Shown here: in pieces, positions 30,514-39,502 of the stretch
Numbering within the stretch: position 1 is the stretch's first letter
How the letters are laid out: each line of letters begins with the position of its first letter
Source of the DNA: Flavobacterium sp. 123
GTDB taxonomy: Bacteria; Bacteroidota; Bacteroidia; Flavobacteriales; Flavobacteriaceae
NCBI RefSeq assembly: GCF_003634825.1
Contig: NZ_RBXD01000001.1
Coordinates: 332,501 to 396,500, forward strand
DNA length: 64,000 nt
Direction of reading: 5' to 3'
Notes under the pieces: model-generated
What the model was told of the DNA's origin: nothing
Seen by the model: the letters and a program-made list of their open reading frames with translations, nothing else
The model's database searches: none
Program-made: the position numbers and the translations under genes

Positions 30514-30540
30514 CATTTTAAATCACAAAAATTACTGCAT

Positions 30541-30578
30541 AAAAAAAGTGCCCATTTAGTTTTAAATGAGCACTTTTT
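30541..30578. terminator. Bidirectional Rho-independent terminator
   Basis: AAAAAGTGCCCATTTA and TAAATGAGCACTTTTT with one mismatch, between the converging DUF6048-like and small membrane-protein genes. Confidence 0.85.
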
Positions 30579-30591
30579 CCTTTTTAGATAA

Positions 30592-30828
30592 CTATCCTAT
30601 TTCTTTAATTCCTTTTATAAAAATCCATTTCATAAATAGTTTTTCACCATCTCTGGTTTTAACTGCTTGAAATTTTGGAGACAAAAGAGTTCCTATTATA
30701 AAAGCAGCTAATGAAATATAAAATCCAGTTAAAGGAGTATAAACAGCTACTAAATATCTAAAAGAAGTGAATAAAATAGCAAAACAACCCAATTGGTATA
30801 GAAATGCTCGTACTTGTAATTTAGTCAT
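30592..30828 (-). CDS. Small membrane protein, 78 aa
   Basis: Not recognised. Two hydrophobic segments (about 10-30 and 34-50) and a basic C-terminal part. It lies 27 bp after the RNA methyltransferase gene on the same strand and ends at a terminator, so it is probably co-transcribed with it. Confidence 0.65.
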   Translation of the reverse strand: MTKLQVRAFLYQLGCFAILFTSFRYLVAVYTPLTGFYISLAAFIIGTLLSPKFQAVKTRDGEKLFMKWIFIKGIKEIG

Positions 30829-30855
30829 TTTCTGGTTTAAAATTTAAGTATATAA

Positions 30856-32034
30856 TTATTCTTTATCAGTATCCGATGCTATTTGAAACTTAGTTCTCTT
30901 GCTACCTTCGTACATTTCATACTTTACTAATCTAGCTTCTAAACTAGCATTAAAAAGTTTTATTTTACGAGAAGGTTTCAATCCTACAAATTTCAATGCT
31001 TCAAGATTTGCAGTAATGAACCAAGCATTAGTTCCTGGGTAATTTTTCTTTAATGTATCACCAATATTCTTGTAGAATTCTTCCATGTGAATATCCAAAC
31101 GCTCATCATAAGGTGGATTAAAAACCATGTGTAATTTTCCTTGAGATGTTTTTTCAGTATCAAAAAAGTTCTTTTCTTCAATCGAAATATATTCGTCAAG
31201 ATTTGCATTTCGCACATTATCTTTGGCTTTTTGAACTGCACTTGGTGCTTTATCATATCCTTTTATCGTATAATGAAACTCTTTTACTTTTTTCAATAAA
31301 CTAGTCACAATCTGGTCAAATAAATCATTATCCCAATCGTTCCATTTTTCGAAAGCAAATTCTTTTCGGTTGATATTTGCTGGAATATTACATGCAATCA
31401 TAGCTGCTTCAGCAAGAAAAGTTCCTGAACCACACATAGGATCTAAAAAATCACCTTGACCTTCCCAGCCCGAAAGTATTAAGATTCCAGCTGCTAAAAC
31501 CTCGTTTATCGGAGCAATATTAGTTGCTGTTCTATACCCACGCTGATGCAATGAATTTCCGGATGTATCTAAGGCTACCGAAACTTGGTCTTTGTCAATA
31601 TGAATGTTGATTCTTAAATCAGGATGTGCTTTATCAATACTTGGTCGTTGCCCAGTTCGTTCTCTAAACTGATCGACAATAGCATCTTTACATTTTTGCG
31701 AAACAAATTCAGAATGATTAAAATGCTCCGAATGAACCGTAGCATCAATCACAAAAGTCTGGTTGGAATTAATATATTTAGACCAATTTACTCCTGAAAT
31801 TCCTTTATACAGCGCTTGTTCATTATTTGCTCTAAAAGAATAAATCGGTTTTAGAATTTTTAAAGCAGTACGCAAAGCTAAATTTGCTTTGTACATAAAA
31901 CCTTTATCTCCTTTAAAACTAACCATTCTAACGCCTTGTTCTACTTCTTGTGCGCCTAAAATTTGTAATTCTTTTGCTAGTATTTCTTCAAAACCAAAAA
32001 AGGTTTTGGCAATCATTTTATAATTATTTTCCAT
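30856..32034 (-). CDS. THUMP-domain class I RNA methyltransferase (RlmL/TrmN-like)
   Basis: About 392 residues. An N-terminal ferredoxin-like/THUMP region (about 1-150, with FGFEEILAKEL) precedes a Rossmann methyltransferase domain with DPMCGSGTFLAEAAM (SAM binding) and the NPPY motif (NPPYDERL) of N-methyltransferases that act on base amino groups. This is the YpsC/RlmL family that modifies G in 23S rRNA or tRNA. The start at 32034 is preferred to an upstream TTG at 32058, because a promoter element lies at 32056-32063. Confidence 0.87.
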   Translation of the reverse strand: MENNYKMIAKTFFGFEEILAKELQILGAQEVEQGVRMVSFKGDKGFMYKANLALRTALKILKPIYSFRANNEQALYKGISGVNWSKYINSNQTFVIDATVHSEHFNHSEFVSQKCKDAIVDQFRERTGQRPSIDKAHPDLRINIHIDKDQVSVALDTSGNSLHQRGYRTATNIAPINEVLAAGILILSGWEGQGDFLDPMCGSGTFLAEAAMIACNIPANINRKEFAFEKWNDWDNDLFDQIVTSLLKKVKEFHYTIKGYDKAPSAVQKAKDNVRNANLDEYISIEEKNFFDTEKTSQGKLHMVFNPPYDERLDIHMEEFYKNIGDTLKKNYPGTNAWFITANLEALKFVGLKPSRKIKLFNASLEARLVKYEMYEGSKRTKFQIASDTDKE

Positions 32035-32055
32035 TGTAAAATCAAGTATTCGTTG

Positions 32056-32063
32056 CAAAAATA
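32056..32063 (-). promoter_or_regulatory. -7 element of the THUMP methyltransferase promoter
   Basis: On the minus strand TATTTTTG, preceded by TTC 19 nt upstream (consensus TTG-N19-TAnnTTTG). It places transcription start near 32050 and so excludes the upstream TTG as the start codon. It adjoins a divergent -7 element on the plus strand. Confidence 0.55.
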
Positions 32064-32066
32064 CAC

Positions 32067-32074
32067 TAAATTTG
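32067..32074 (+). promoter_or_regulatory. -7 element of the divergent SAM-methyltransferase promoter
   Basis: TAAATTTG matches TAnnTTTG and lies 29 bp before the start of the gene at 32104. No good -33 element is seen. The two divergent elements are only 3 bp apart, so the two transcription units probably compete for or share this region. Confidence 0.45.
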
Positions 32075-32103
32075 CGGTACTTGAATTAATTGAAAACGAA
32101 TAA

Positions 32104-32868
32104 ATGTCTGAAGAACAAAATCCAGTAATCCTAAACCAACAAGAACCAACTGAAAATTGGTTTGCTTCTTGGTTCGACACACCGTATTACCACATTCTAT
32201 ATAAAGAGCGAAACTATAGAGAAGCCCAGATTTTTATGGATAATCTAACCCATTATCTGAATCTTCCTGAAAAAGCAAAAGTACTTGATTTAGCTTGCGG
32301 AAAAGGGCGACATTCTATCTATTTAAACCAATTAGGATTTAATGTAATTGGTGCTGATTTATCCGAAAATAGCATAGCTGAAGCCAGCAAAAACAGTAAC
32401 GAAACACTTCATTTTCAGGTTCACGATATGCGGGAGACTTTTGAAGATAAATTTGATGCTATTTTTAATTTGTTCACTAGTTTTGGTTATTTTGAAAATG
32501 ACGAAGACAACTTGACTACTCTAAAAGCCATCAAAGAAAGCTTAACTGAATATGGATTTGCAGTAATTGACTTTATGAATGTCAATCAAGTTATTGATAC
32601 TTTAGTCCCTGAAGAAATCAAAACAGTTGATGGAATAGACTTTCATATCAAGCGTTATGTCGAAGACGGTCATATTTATAAAGAAATTGACTTTGAAGAC
32701 AAAGGTCATAAATTTCATTTCACTGAAAAAGTAAAAGCCTTAACACTCAAAGACTTCGAACTAATGATGGAAGAAGCTGGGATTTTCTTACTAGATGTTT
32801 TTGGTGATTATAAATTAAAAAAATTCCATAAAGCTGATAGCGAACGATTAATAATGATTTTCAAATAA
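32104..32868 (+). CDS. Class I SAM-dependent methyltransferase
   Basis: 254 residues with motif I VLDLACGKGRHSIYLNQLG and the acidic loop ADLSENSIAEA. The opening WFASWFDTPYYHILY is typical of a small-molecule methyltransferase group common in Flavobacteriia; substrate unknown. Its stop overlaps the ATG of the ZIP transporter gene by one base, suggesting coupling. Confidence 0.85.
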   Translation: MSEEQNPVILNQQEPTENWFASWFDTPYYHILYKERNYREAQIFMDNLTHYLNLPEKAKVLDLACGKGRHSIYLNQLGFNVIGADLSENSIAEASKNSNETLHFQVHDMRETFEDKFDAIFNLFTSFGYFENDEDNLTTLKAIKESLTEYGFAVIDFMNVNQVIDTLVPEEIKTVDGIDFHIKRYVEDGHIYKEIDFEDKGHKFHFTEKVKALTLKDFELMMEEAGIFLLDVFGDYKLKKFHKADSERLIMIFK

Positions 32869-33536
32869 TGAATTACCTTTTACCTTTACTTTCCGTAATT
32901 TTAGGCTATATTTTTGCTTTGGTTATCAAACCAAAAGACAAAACTAACCTTAAATTATTACTAGCGTTTAGTGGTTCTTTTTTACTATCTATAACTGTAA
33001 TTCACTTATTACCTGAAGTATACGAAACGAGTAACCACAGTATAGGAATATTTATTATGCTTGGTATTTTATTCCAAATCATCTTAGAATTTTTCTCAAA
33101 AGGAGCGGAACATGGTCATGTACACGGTCAGAAAAAAATGCTTCATATTCCTTGGCTTTTATTCATAAGCCTTTGCATACATGCCTTTCTAGAAGGGTTT
33201 CCTGTAAGTCACCATCATGATTTAGCCATTGGGATAGCCATTCATCATTTTCCTATTGCCATTATTCTGACCACTTTTTTTGTCAACGCAACGCTCAATA
33301 AAAAAGCAATATTTTTGTTCATGGCAACCTTTGCTTTAATGACACCACTTGGAACTATCGCTTCTAATTATTTGCCTATATTGAATGACTATTATCCTGA
33401 AATAACAGCCATAGTAATTGGAATATTATTCCACATTTCATCCACTATTATTTTTGAAACTACTGAAGGACATAAATTCAATATCGCTAAAGTTTCTATG
33501 ATTATTTTTGGAATTGCTTTGGCTTATTTTATTTAA
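32868..33536 (+). CDS. ZIP-family metal transporter
   Basis: 222 residues with about seven membrane segments. The metal-site helices are recognisable: HAFLEGFPV and GIAIHHFPIA, with His-rich stretches (HGHVHGQ and HHHD) in the cytoplasmic loop. ZIP proteins bring zinc or other divalent metals into the cytosol. Coupled by a one-base overlap to the methyltransferase gene upstream. Confidence 0.87.
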   Translation: MNYLLPLLSVILGYIFALVIKPKDKTNLKLLLAFSGSFLLSITVIHLLPEVYETSNHSIGIFIMLGILFQIILEFFSKGAEHGHVHGQKKMLHIPWLLFISLCIHAFLEGFPVSHHHDLAIGIAIHHFPIAIILTTFFVNATLNKKAIFLFMATFALMTPLGTIASNYLPILNDYYPEITAIVIGILFHISSTIIFETTEGHKFNIAKVSMIIFGIALAYFI

Positions 33537-33572
33537 ACCGCAACTGTTTTTTGTTCATTAAAAAATAAAAAA

Positions 33573-34385
33573 ATGACTTTTACTAAAACTACCGAACAAT
33601 CCTCAAAATATGAACATTTAGAAAAAATGTCCGTTCAGGAATTACTTTCTAATATCAATCAGGAAGACAAAACCGTACCACTTGCCGTAGAAAAAGCTTT
33701 GCCAGAAATAGAATCTCTAGTTGATGCTGTTGTTGCAAAAATGAAATTGGGTGGACGTTTATTCTATATTGGAGCAGGAACTTCGGGACGTTTAGGTGTC
33801 GTTGATGCTTCAGAATGTCCTCCTACTTTTGGCGTTCCTTTTGATTTAGTAAACGGAATCATAGCTGGTGGAGACAAAGCGATTCGTAGAGCTGTAGAAA
33901 ATGCAGAAGATAACAGAACGCAGGCTTGGATTGATTTACAAGAACATGGGATTGCTGAAAATGATGTTGTTATAGGAATTGCCGCATCAGGAACAACACC
34001 TTATGTAATTGGTGGCTTAGAAGCATGTAACGAAAATAATATTACCACAGGAAGTATTTCTTGTAATGCAGGAAGTCCAATTTCTAAAACAGCAAAATTT
34101 CCAATTGATGTTGTGGTTGGCCCTGAATTTGTAACAGGAAGTTCCCGAATGAAAGCTGGAACTGCGCAGAAATTAGTTCTTAATATGATTTCAACTGCGA
34201 CCATGATTCAACTTGGAAAAGTCAAAGGAAACAAAATGGTTGATATGCAGTTAAGCAACAGCAAACTTGTAGATCGTGGAGTAAAAATGATTATGGGAGA
34301 AATTCCTGTTTCCTATGACGAAGCTTCTGATTTATTAAAAAAATACGGTAGCGTCAGAAAAGCTGTTGCTAATTTTAAAAGCTAA
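33573..34385 (+). CDS. murQ: N-acetylmuramic acid 6-phosphate etherase
   Basis: 270 residues, a SIS-domain enzyme that cleaves the lactyl ether of MurNAc-6-phosphate during cell-wall recycling. The SIS motif YIGAGTSGRLGVVDASECPP and the VGPEFVTGSSRMKAGTAQK signature are intact. The length is slightly short of the ~300-residue E. coli enzyme, with the C-terminal tail reduced, as is usual in Bacteroidota. A Dabb-domain gene follows after 6 bp. Confidence 0.94.
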   Translation: MTFTKTTEQSSKYEHLEKMSVQELLSNINQEDKTVPLAVEKALPEIESLVDAVVAKMKLGGRLFYIGAGTSGRLGVVDASECPPTFGVPFDLVNGIIAGGDKAIRRAVENAEDNRTQAWIDLQEHGIAENDVVIGIAASGTTPYVIGGLEACNENNITTGSISCNAGSPISKTAKFPIDVVVGPEFVTGSSRMKAGTAQKLVLNMISTATMIQLGKVKGNKMVDMQLSNSKLVDRGVKMIMGEIPVSYDEASDLLKKYGSVRKAVANFKS

Positions 34386-34391
34386 ACAACG

Positions 34392-34694
34392 ATGATTCAT
34401 CATATAGTAATGTGGAAATTAAAGGATGTTGCAGAAGGCAAAAGCAAAGCCGAAAATGCAATTATTCTAAAAGAAAGACTTGAAGGTTTAAAAAAAGATA
34501 TTCCCGAAATAGTTGAAATCCGCGTAGGAATAAATATTGAAAGTGAATATTCAAACTTTGATGCGGTGCTACATTCGTACTTCAATTCGTTTGAAGCATT
34601 AGAAAAATATCAAAATCATCCCATACATAATGTTGTTGCGGAATGGATTGGTAAAATTAGAGATTTGAGATATTGTGTGGATTATGAATTTTAA
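34392..34694 (+). CDS. Dabb-domain (stress-responsive alpha/beta barrel) protein
   Basis: A 100-residue protein with the Dabb pattern: MIHHIVMWKLK at the N-terminus, DAVLHSYFNSFEALEKYQNHP and H near the C-terminus. Members form dimers with a ferredoxin-like fold; role unknown. It begins 6 bp after murQ. Confidence 0.85.
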   Translation: MIHHIVMWKLKDVAEGKSKAENAIILKERLEGLKKDIPEIVEIRVGINIESEYSNFDAVLHSYFNSFEALEKYQNHPIHNVVAEWIGKIRDLRYCVDYEF

Positions 34695-34704
34695 ATATTA
34701 AAAT

Positions 34705-34926
34705 ATGGCAACTAATAAAGAGCTATTAGCCAAAGGCGTTAAATATTTATCTGGTGCATTGCCATTACTATTTATTGGTCCAGCAATAATTCATAATGCA
34801 TTTATGAATAAACAAAACGTATGGCATTATCTGGTATTAGGAATAGGAATCCTAACGTGTATTGCAGCTGTTTATTTTATGTATTTAGGATTAAAAACAA
34901 TTATGAAAAGCTTATTTAACGACTAA
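34705..34926 (+). CDS. DUF6095-type small membrane protein
   Basis: 73 residues with two membrane segments (about 12-28 and 38-62); it resembles a flavobacterial family I recall as DUF6095. Its stop overlaps the next gene's ATG by one base (TAATGG). Function unknown. Confidence 0.72.
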   Translation: MATNKELLAKGVKYLSGALPLLFIGPAIIHNAFMNKQNVWHYLVLGIGILTCIAAVYFMYLGLKTIMKSLFND

Positions 34927-35498
34927 TGGAAAGTTTACTTCACGTTCAAAAAACTTTTGAAAAAGTCAATTATATCGATAAGAAAATAAGCAATCGTGAA
35001 TTTGAAGATTGTGTTTTCAAAAACTGTGATTTTTCGAATAGTAATTTTTCTAATAATACCTTTATGGATTGCGAGTTCATTGATTGTAATTTATCAATGA
35101 CTGAATTATCTAATACAAGTTTAAAAACGGTGCATTTTAGAAATTGTAAATTATTAGGCATACAGTTTAACACCTGTGCTGATTTTATGTTTGCCGTTTC
35201 ATTTCAAGAATGTGTGTTGGATTATAGTTCTTTTGCCAATAAGAAAATGCCGAAAACCAAATTTAATTCTTGTTCCTTGAAAGACGTTAGTTTTATTGGG
35301 ACGAATTTAATGAATTCTGTTTTTGAAAATTGCAATCTAGACAATGCTATTTTTAACGAGACACAACTTGCTGGAGTGAATTTTACAACAGCGTACAATT
35401 ATAAAATTGATCCTGAATTCAACCCGATGAAGAAAGCTAAGTTTTCTGCTCAAGGGATTGCGGGACTTTTGGACAAATATGATATAAAAATCGAATAA
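34926..35498 (+). CDS. Pentapeptide-repeat protein
   Basis: 190 residues of tandem A(N/D)LxX-type pentapeptides forming a right-handed beta-helix, e.g. FENCDFSNSNFSNNTF, FIDCNLSMTEL, FENCNLDNAIFNETQL. The composition is Cys/Asn/Phe-rich, like Qnr-family proteins that mimic DNA and protect gyrase, though a resistance role cannot be inferred from this alone. It overlaps the preceding gene by one base. Confidence 0.87.
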   Translation: MESLLHVQKTFEKVNYIDKKISNREFEDCVFKNCDFSNSNFSNNTFMDCEFIDCNLSMTELSNTSLKTVHFRNCKLLGIQFNTCADFMFAVSFQECVLDYSSFANKKMPKTKFNSCSLKDVSFIGTNLMNSVFENCNLDNAIFNETQLAGVNFTTAYNYKIDPEFNPMKKAKFSAQGIAGLLDKYDIKIE

Positions 35499-35519
35499 TT
35501 AATTAAAGAATAAAAAGCC

Positions 35520-35614
35520 ATTTGTGCAGATAACCCCTAGCCCTGATTGTAGCGGCATCCTTTTATAGGCTTTTTAGACTATAAAAGATACAGCGAAAAG
35601 CGGGAAATAGCTCC
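35520..35614 (+). ncRNA. Candidate structured RNA element (resembles the flavo-1 motif)
   Basis: The stretch from CCCCTAGCCCTG to GCGGGAAATAGCTCC has a distinctive hairpin: ATCCTTTTATAG pairs with CTATAAAAGAT around a GCTTTTTAGA loop (one bulged C), flanked by GCGG/AGCG-like arms and possible outer pairing CTAGCCC with GGGAAATAG. I recall near-identical elements scattered through intergenic regions of Flavobacterium genomes and possibly covered by Rfam flavo-1, but the name is from memory. It lies directly upstream of a lipoprotein gene on the plus strand; the strand is inferred. Confidence 0.5.
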
Positions 35615-35622
35615 TAAAAACT

Positions 35623-36003
35623 ATGAAAAAAATTGCATTTCTTATCCTCCCACTACTGTTACTAATGTCCTGTTATGATGCGGAACATAATTGCAAAGAT
35701 TTCAAAACGGGAAAATTTAAATTTGAGTATGAAGTAAACGGTGTCAAAAAAACAACTTTTTTTGTTCGTAATGATAGTTTAGAAATTGAAACTTTTGACG
35801 GCAAAACAGATACGGCATCCGTGAGATGGTTAAATGATTGCGAGTATGTTTTGCGAAAATTACATCCAAAAAACATGGCTGAGGAAAAACCAATTGGTAT
35901 GAAAATTTTGACAACCTCAAAAAATTCTTATACCTTTGAATTTGGTATGGTTGGCGATGATGCGAAACAAAGAGGAACTGTCACCAAAATTTCTGATAAT
36001 TAA
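35623..36003 (+). CDS. Small lipoprotein
   Basis: 126 residues: signal peptide with lipobox LMSC (Cys17), then a small beta-rich domain with YDAEHNCKDFKTGKF at its start. Relatives in Flavobacteriia are sometimes mislabelled as topoisomerase IV, but nothing here is a topoisomerase. It is preceded by the candidate RNA element and followed by terC. Function unknown. Confidence 0.75.
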   Translation: MKKIAFLILPLLLLMSCYDAEHNCKDFKTGKFKFEYEVNGVKKTTFFVRNDSLEIETFDGKTDTASVRWLNDCEYVLRKLHPKNMAEEKPIGMKILTTSKNSYTFEFGMVGDDAKQRGTVTKISDN

Positions 36004-36031
36004 AAAATTGATTAACCCATAACTAAATAAC

Positions 36032-36802
36032 ATGGAAGTATTTTTGAATCCCGATGCATGGATAGCCTTATTAACATTGACTTTTCTAGAAATTGTATTA
36101 GGAATTGACAACATCATTTTTATATCAATTGCTACAGGGAAACTGCCTGTTGAAAAACGTAAAAAAGCAACAAAAATAGGAATGTTCCTTGCTATGTTCA
36201 TGAGAATCGCGTTGCTATTTGGTATCAATTTGTTAATTCAAATGAAGAAACCTTGGTTTACAATTGATTTAAGTTGGTTTTCCGCAGGAGTTACTGGACA
36301 AAGTATAATTCTATTACTTGGAGGATTGTTCCTAATCTATAAAAGTACCAAAGAAATCCATGAAAAAGTGGACGAAAAAGGACACGAAGAACAAGAAATC
36401 AGTAACGCTGCTACAAAATCATTTCAAAATGTACTTTTACAAATTATTATGATTGATTTGGTTTTCTCTTTTGATAGTATTCTTACTGCAGTTGGGATGA
36501 CAAACGGAGTTCCTGGAGCTATATATATTATGATTACTGCTGTAGTTGTATCGGTATTAATTATGATGCAATTTGCGGTTCCTGTAGGGAATTTTGTGAA
36601 CAAACACCCATCCATTCAAATTCTTGGATTATCCTTTTTAATCCTTATTGGGTTTATGTTACTTACTGAAAGTGCACATTTATCAAATGCTTTAATCTTT
36701 GGAAACCATGTAACGCCAGTTCCAAAAGGCTATTTATATTTTGCCATCTCTTTCTCTTTATTAGTAGAGGTTTTGAATATGAAAGTAAAGAAAAACAAAT
36801 AA
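36032..36802 (+). CDS. TerC-family membrane protein
   Basis: 256 residues with about seven membrane segments and the two TerC repeats: FLEIVLGIDNIIFI near the start and IIMIDLVFSFDSILTAVGM in the middle, which carry the paired acidic residues of the family. TerC proteins have been linked to metal (manganese) export and tellurite resistance. A terminator follows 12 bp after the stop. Confidence 0.88.
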   Translation: MEVFLNPDAWIALLTLTFLEIVLGIDNIIFISIATGKLPVEKRKKATKIGMFLAMFMRIALLFGINLLIQMKKPWFTIDLSWFSAGVTGQSIILLLGGLFLIYKSTKEIHEKVDEKGHEEQEISNAATKSFQNVLLQIIMIDLVFSFDSILTAVGMTNGVPGAIYIMITAVVVSVLIMMQFAVPVGNFVNKHPSIQILGLSFLILIGFMLLTESAHLSNALIFGNHVTPVPKGYLYFAISFSLLVEVLNMKVKKNK

Positions 36803-36814
36803 TTTTTATACTAT

Positions 36815-36840
36815 AAAAAGCTCCTTCACGGGAGTTTTTT
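36815..36840 (+). terminator. Rho-independent terminator after the TerC gene
   Basis: AAAAAGCTCC, loop TTCACG, GGAGTTTTTT (one G-T pair). It lies 12 bp after the stop of the TerC gene. Confidence 0.85.
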
Positions 36841-36887
36841 ATTTTTATATCCTATTTTACAAATTAACCTAGTCGCAAATAATCCCC

Positions 36888-38807
36888 ATGAAAAATACCA
36901 TTTCCCATAGAGTTGCTGACTTTCTAAAAAACTTTCCGCCTTTCAACTTTTTACATCAAAAAGATATTGAAAGCCTTTCTGAACAAATATCAATTATTTA
37001 CAAAGAAAAGGATTGTTTAATCTTTGCCGAAAATGAAGAAACGCATACGTCTTTTTATGTGGTTCACAAAGGTGCGGTAGCGCTTAGAAAAGGACCAAAT
37101 CATGACGTTTTGGATATTTGTGACGAAGGAGATATTTTTGGGCTGAGACCACTTATAGCTAATGAAAACTATAAAATGGAAGCCATAACTTATGAAGAAA
37201 GTATTCTATATGCCATTCCAATAGCTATTTTTAAACCCTATGCACTTGAGAATAAAGCAGTAGGTAATTTTTTGATAGAAAGTTTTGCTTCGAATACACG
37301 CAATCCATATTCCAAAAGCCACAGAGGAAAACTATATGGAGATACCATTGGAAACGAAACTTTGGATAGTGATACAAAATTATTGGATTTACAACCTGTA
37401 AAATATTCGAAAAAATTAATTACTTGTTCTTCTTCAACTACTGTAAAAGAGGTTGCCGAAATTATGACCAAAAAAAATGTGGGAGCAATTCTTGTTGTAG
37501 AAGACACACTTCCCATAGGGATCATAACGGACAAAGATTTAAGAAACAAAGTGGTAACTGGTAAATTTCCAATTACTACAACAGCGGCAACAGTAATGAC
37601 AGCTCCTGTAATTACTTATCCTAAAAAAATGACTGTTACTCAGGCTCAAATGGCCATGATGAAAAGCAATATCAGTCATTTGTGCCTTACAAAAGATGGC
37701 ACAACAAATTCTAAAGCAGTAGGAATATTATCAAAACATGATGTTATGGTCTCGCTTGGTAATAATCCAGCGGTATTGATAAAAGCTATAAAAAGAGCTA
37801 AAAAATTCAAAAATATAAAACCAATTCGTGCAAGTATAATGCACTTGCTACAAGGATATTTAGATCAAAATATCCCTATTACTTTAACTTCTAAAATAAT
37901 TACAGAACTAAATGATGCCTGTATCAAGCAAGTTATAGAAATAGCACTTCTTAAAATGAAAACACCTCCGCCAGTAAAATTTGGATGGTTAGCATTAGGA
38001 AGTCAAGGCAGAAGTGAACAGTTATTGCATACAGATCAAGACAACGCCTTAGTATATGAAGATGTTGCCGAAGAACTAAAAGCGGAAACTAAAGAATATT
38101 TTTTGAAATTGGCAGCTTATGTCAATAAAGGACTTTTTGAAATTGGATATGATTATTGCCCAGCAGAAATGATGGCTTCTAATCCAAAATGGTGTTTAAG
38201 CCTAAGTGAATGGCAAAATTTAGTTTACCATTGGATTACAAACCCTGGCAAGAACGAAGTTTTATTATCTTTTATATTTTTTGATTATAGCCTATCCTAT
38301 GGAAATAGTGAACTTGTAAACAAATTATCCGATTTTATTTTTGAAAATGTAAAAGCAAATCCTGTATTTTATATTCATTTAGTAAGTGGCGCATTGCAAA
38401 GCCCATCTCCTACTGGATTCTTTAGACAGTTTTTATTAGAACAAGACGGTGCTCATAAAGATTTTTTTGATATAAAAAGAAGGGCTTTAATGCCACTTAC
38501 AGATGCTGCAAGAGTGTTAATTCTATCACATTCTGTGAAATCAATTAGTAATACACCAGAGCGTTTTGAAAAATTAGCAGATTTAGAACCTAGCAACAGA
38601 GAGTTATATTTTGCTTGTTCCTATTCGTACAAAGCATTATTAAAATTCAGAACAAAACAAGGACTTCAACATCATGATTCTGGCCAATATATTGCTCTTG
38701 ATGCTCTTTCCAAATTAGATAAAATAAAACTAAAACGCACTTTCAAAACAATCAAAGAATTGCAGGAACTTATTACTATCCGATTTAATGCTTCTAACCT
38801 ATTATAA
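36888..38807 (+). CDS. Cyclic-nucleotide-binding / CBS / DUF294 nucleotidyltransferase-like protein
   Basis: 639 residues with, in order, a cNMP-binding domain (about 15-140), a CBS pair (about 175-300), and a DUF294 nucleotidyltransferase-like domain (about 330-470) with GSQGRSEQLLHTDQDNAL, whose GS and DxD residues are those of the polymerase-beta superfamily. A helical DUF294_C region completes it. Such proteins are regulatory nucleotidyltransferases of unknown target. Its stop overlaps the ATG of the exonuclease gene by one base. Confidence 0.88.
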   Translation: MKNTISHRVADFLKNFPPFNFLHQKDIESLSEQISIIYKEKDCLIFAENEETHTSFYVVHKGAVALRKGPNHDVLDICDEGDIFGLRPLIANENYKMEAITYEESILYAIPIAIFKPYALENKAVGNFLIESFASNTRNPYSKSHRGKLYGDTIGNETLDSDTKLLDLQPVKYSKKLITCSSSTTVKEVAEIMTKKNVGAILVVEDTLPIGIITDKDLRNKVVTGKFPITTTAATVMTAPVITYPKKMTVTQAQMAMMKSNISHLCLTKDGTTNSKAVGILSKHDVMVSLGNNPAVLIKAIKRAKKFKNIKPIRASIMHLLQGYLDQNIPITLTSKIITELNDACIKQVIEIALLKMKTPPPVKFGWLALGSQGRSEQLLHTDQDNALVYEDVAEELKAETKEYFLKLAAYVNKGLFEIGYDYCPAEMMASNPKWCLSLSEWQNLVYHWITNPGKNEVLLSFIFFDYSLSYGNSELVNKLSDFIFENVKANPVFYIHLVSGALQSPSPTGFFRQFLLEQDGAHKDFFDIKRRALMPLTDAARVLILSHSVKSISNTPERFEKLADLEPSNRELYFACSYSYKALLKFRTKQGLQHHDSGQYIALDALSKLDKIKLKRTFKTIKELQELITIRFNASNLL

Positions 38808-39466
38808 TGGCACACATTTTTGACAAAACGAAACAGTTTATAGCGGCACTTTTTGGCAAAACCAAAGAACCAATTGACGAACAATTACTTCAATCTATTG
38901 AATCGACTCGCTTTGTTGTTTTGGATACAGAAACAACTGGTTTTGATTATACAAACGACCGAATTCTTTGTATTGGAGCATTAACTTTACAAAACAGTGT
39001 AATTTCTGTTGGAGATAGTTTTGAAGTTTTTATAGAACAAGAACATTATAACCAAACCACAGCACAAATTCACGGAATATTAAAAGATTGTATTGCAACT
39101 AGACCTACTGAATTAGAAGCTTTACAGCAGTTTTTAGAATATCTAGGTGATTCCATTATTATTGCACATCATACTATATTTGACGTCACTATGATTAATA
39201 AAGCCTTAGAGCGAAACGGATTACCATTGCTAAAAAACAAAACTTTGGATACTGCCATACTTTATAAAAGAACTTTATTATCCTCCTATTTATTAGAACG
39301 AAAAGACAATTATAGCTTAGATGATCTGGCGGACAAATTTGATATTTCTAAAAAAGACCGCCATATCGCCATGGGTGATGCGTATATTACGGCTATTGCT
39401 TTCTTGAAGATTCTAAACAAATTAAGCGAAAAAAAAGAAATTACATTAGTTCAATTATTCAAATAA
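38807..39466 (+). CDS. DnaQ-like 3'-5' exonuclease
   Basis: 219 residues of the DEDDh family: Asp40 and Glu42 in LDTETTGFD, Asp in HTIFDV, and the last His/Asp in DRHIAMGDAYIT. Similar to the proofreading subunit of DNA polymerase III but too short and separately encoded to be the replicative one with certainty. It is translationally coupled to the CBS/nucleotidyltransferase gene, an association found in many bacteria. Confidence 0.88.
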   Translation: MAHIFDKTKQFIAALFGKTKEPIDEQLLQSIESTRFVVLDTETTGFDYTNDRILCIGALTLQNSVISVGDSFEVFIEQEHYNQTTAQIHGILKDCIATRPTELEALQQFLEYLGDSIIIAHHTIFDVTMINKALERNGLPLLKNKTLDTAILYKRTLLSSYLLERKDNYSLDDLADKFDISKKDRHIAMGDAYITAIAFLKILNKLSEKKEITLVQLFK

Positions 39467-39472
39467 TACCAT

Positions 39473-39501
39473 AAAAAAAGCTCCTGAAAAGGAGCTTTTT
39501 T
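39473..39501. terminator. Bidirectional Rho-independent terminator
   Basis: AAAAAAAGCTCC, loop TGAAAA, GGAGCTTTTTT. It lies between the exonuclease gene (plus) and parC (minus). Confidence 0.93.
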
Positions 39502-39502
39502 A

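Noticed and set aside
34926..35498. Calling the pentapeptide-repeat protein a quinolone-resistance (Qnr) gene
   Set aside because: Pentapeptide repeats alone do not show Qnr function; it sits in a core operon with small conserved genes.
35623..36003. Calling this lipoprotein a topoisomerase
   Set aside because: Only a lipobox signal and a small beta-rich domain are visible; the true topoisomerase IV genes are parE and parC at 39.5-44.1 kb.
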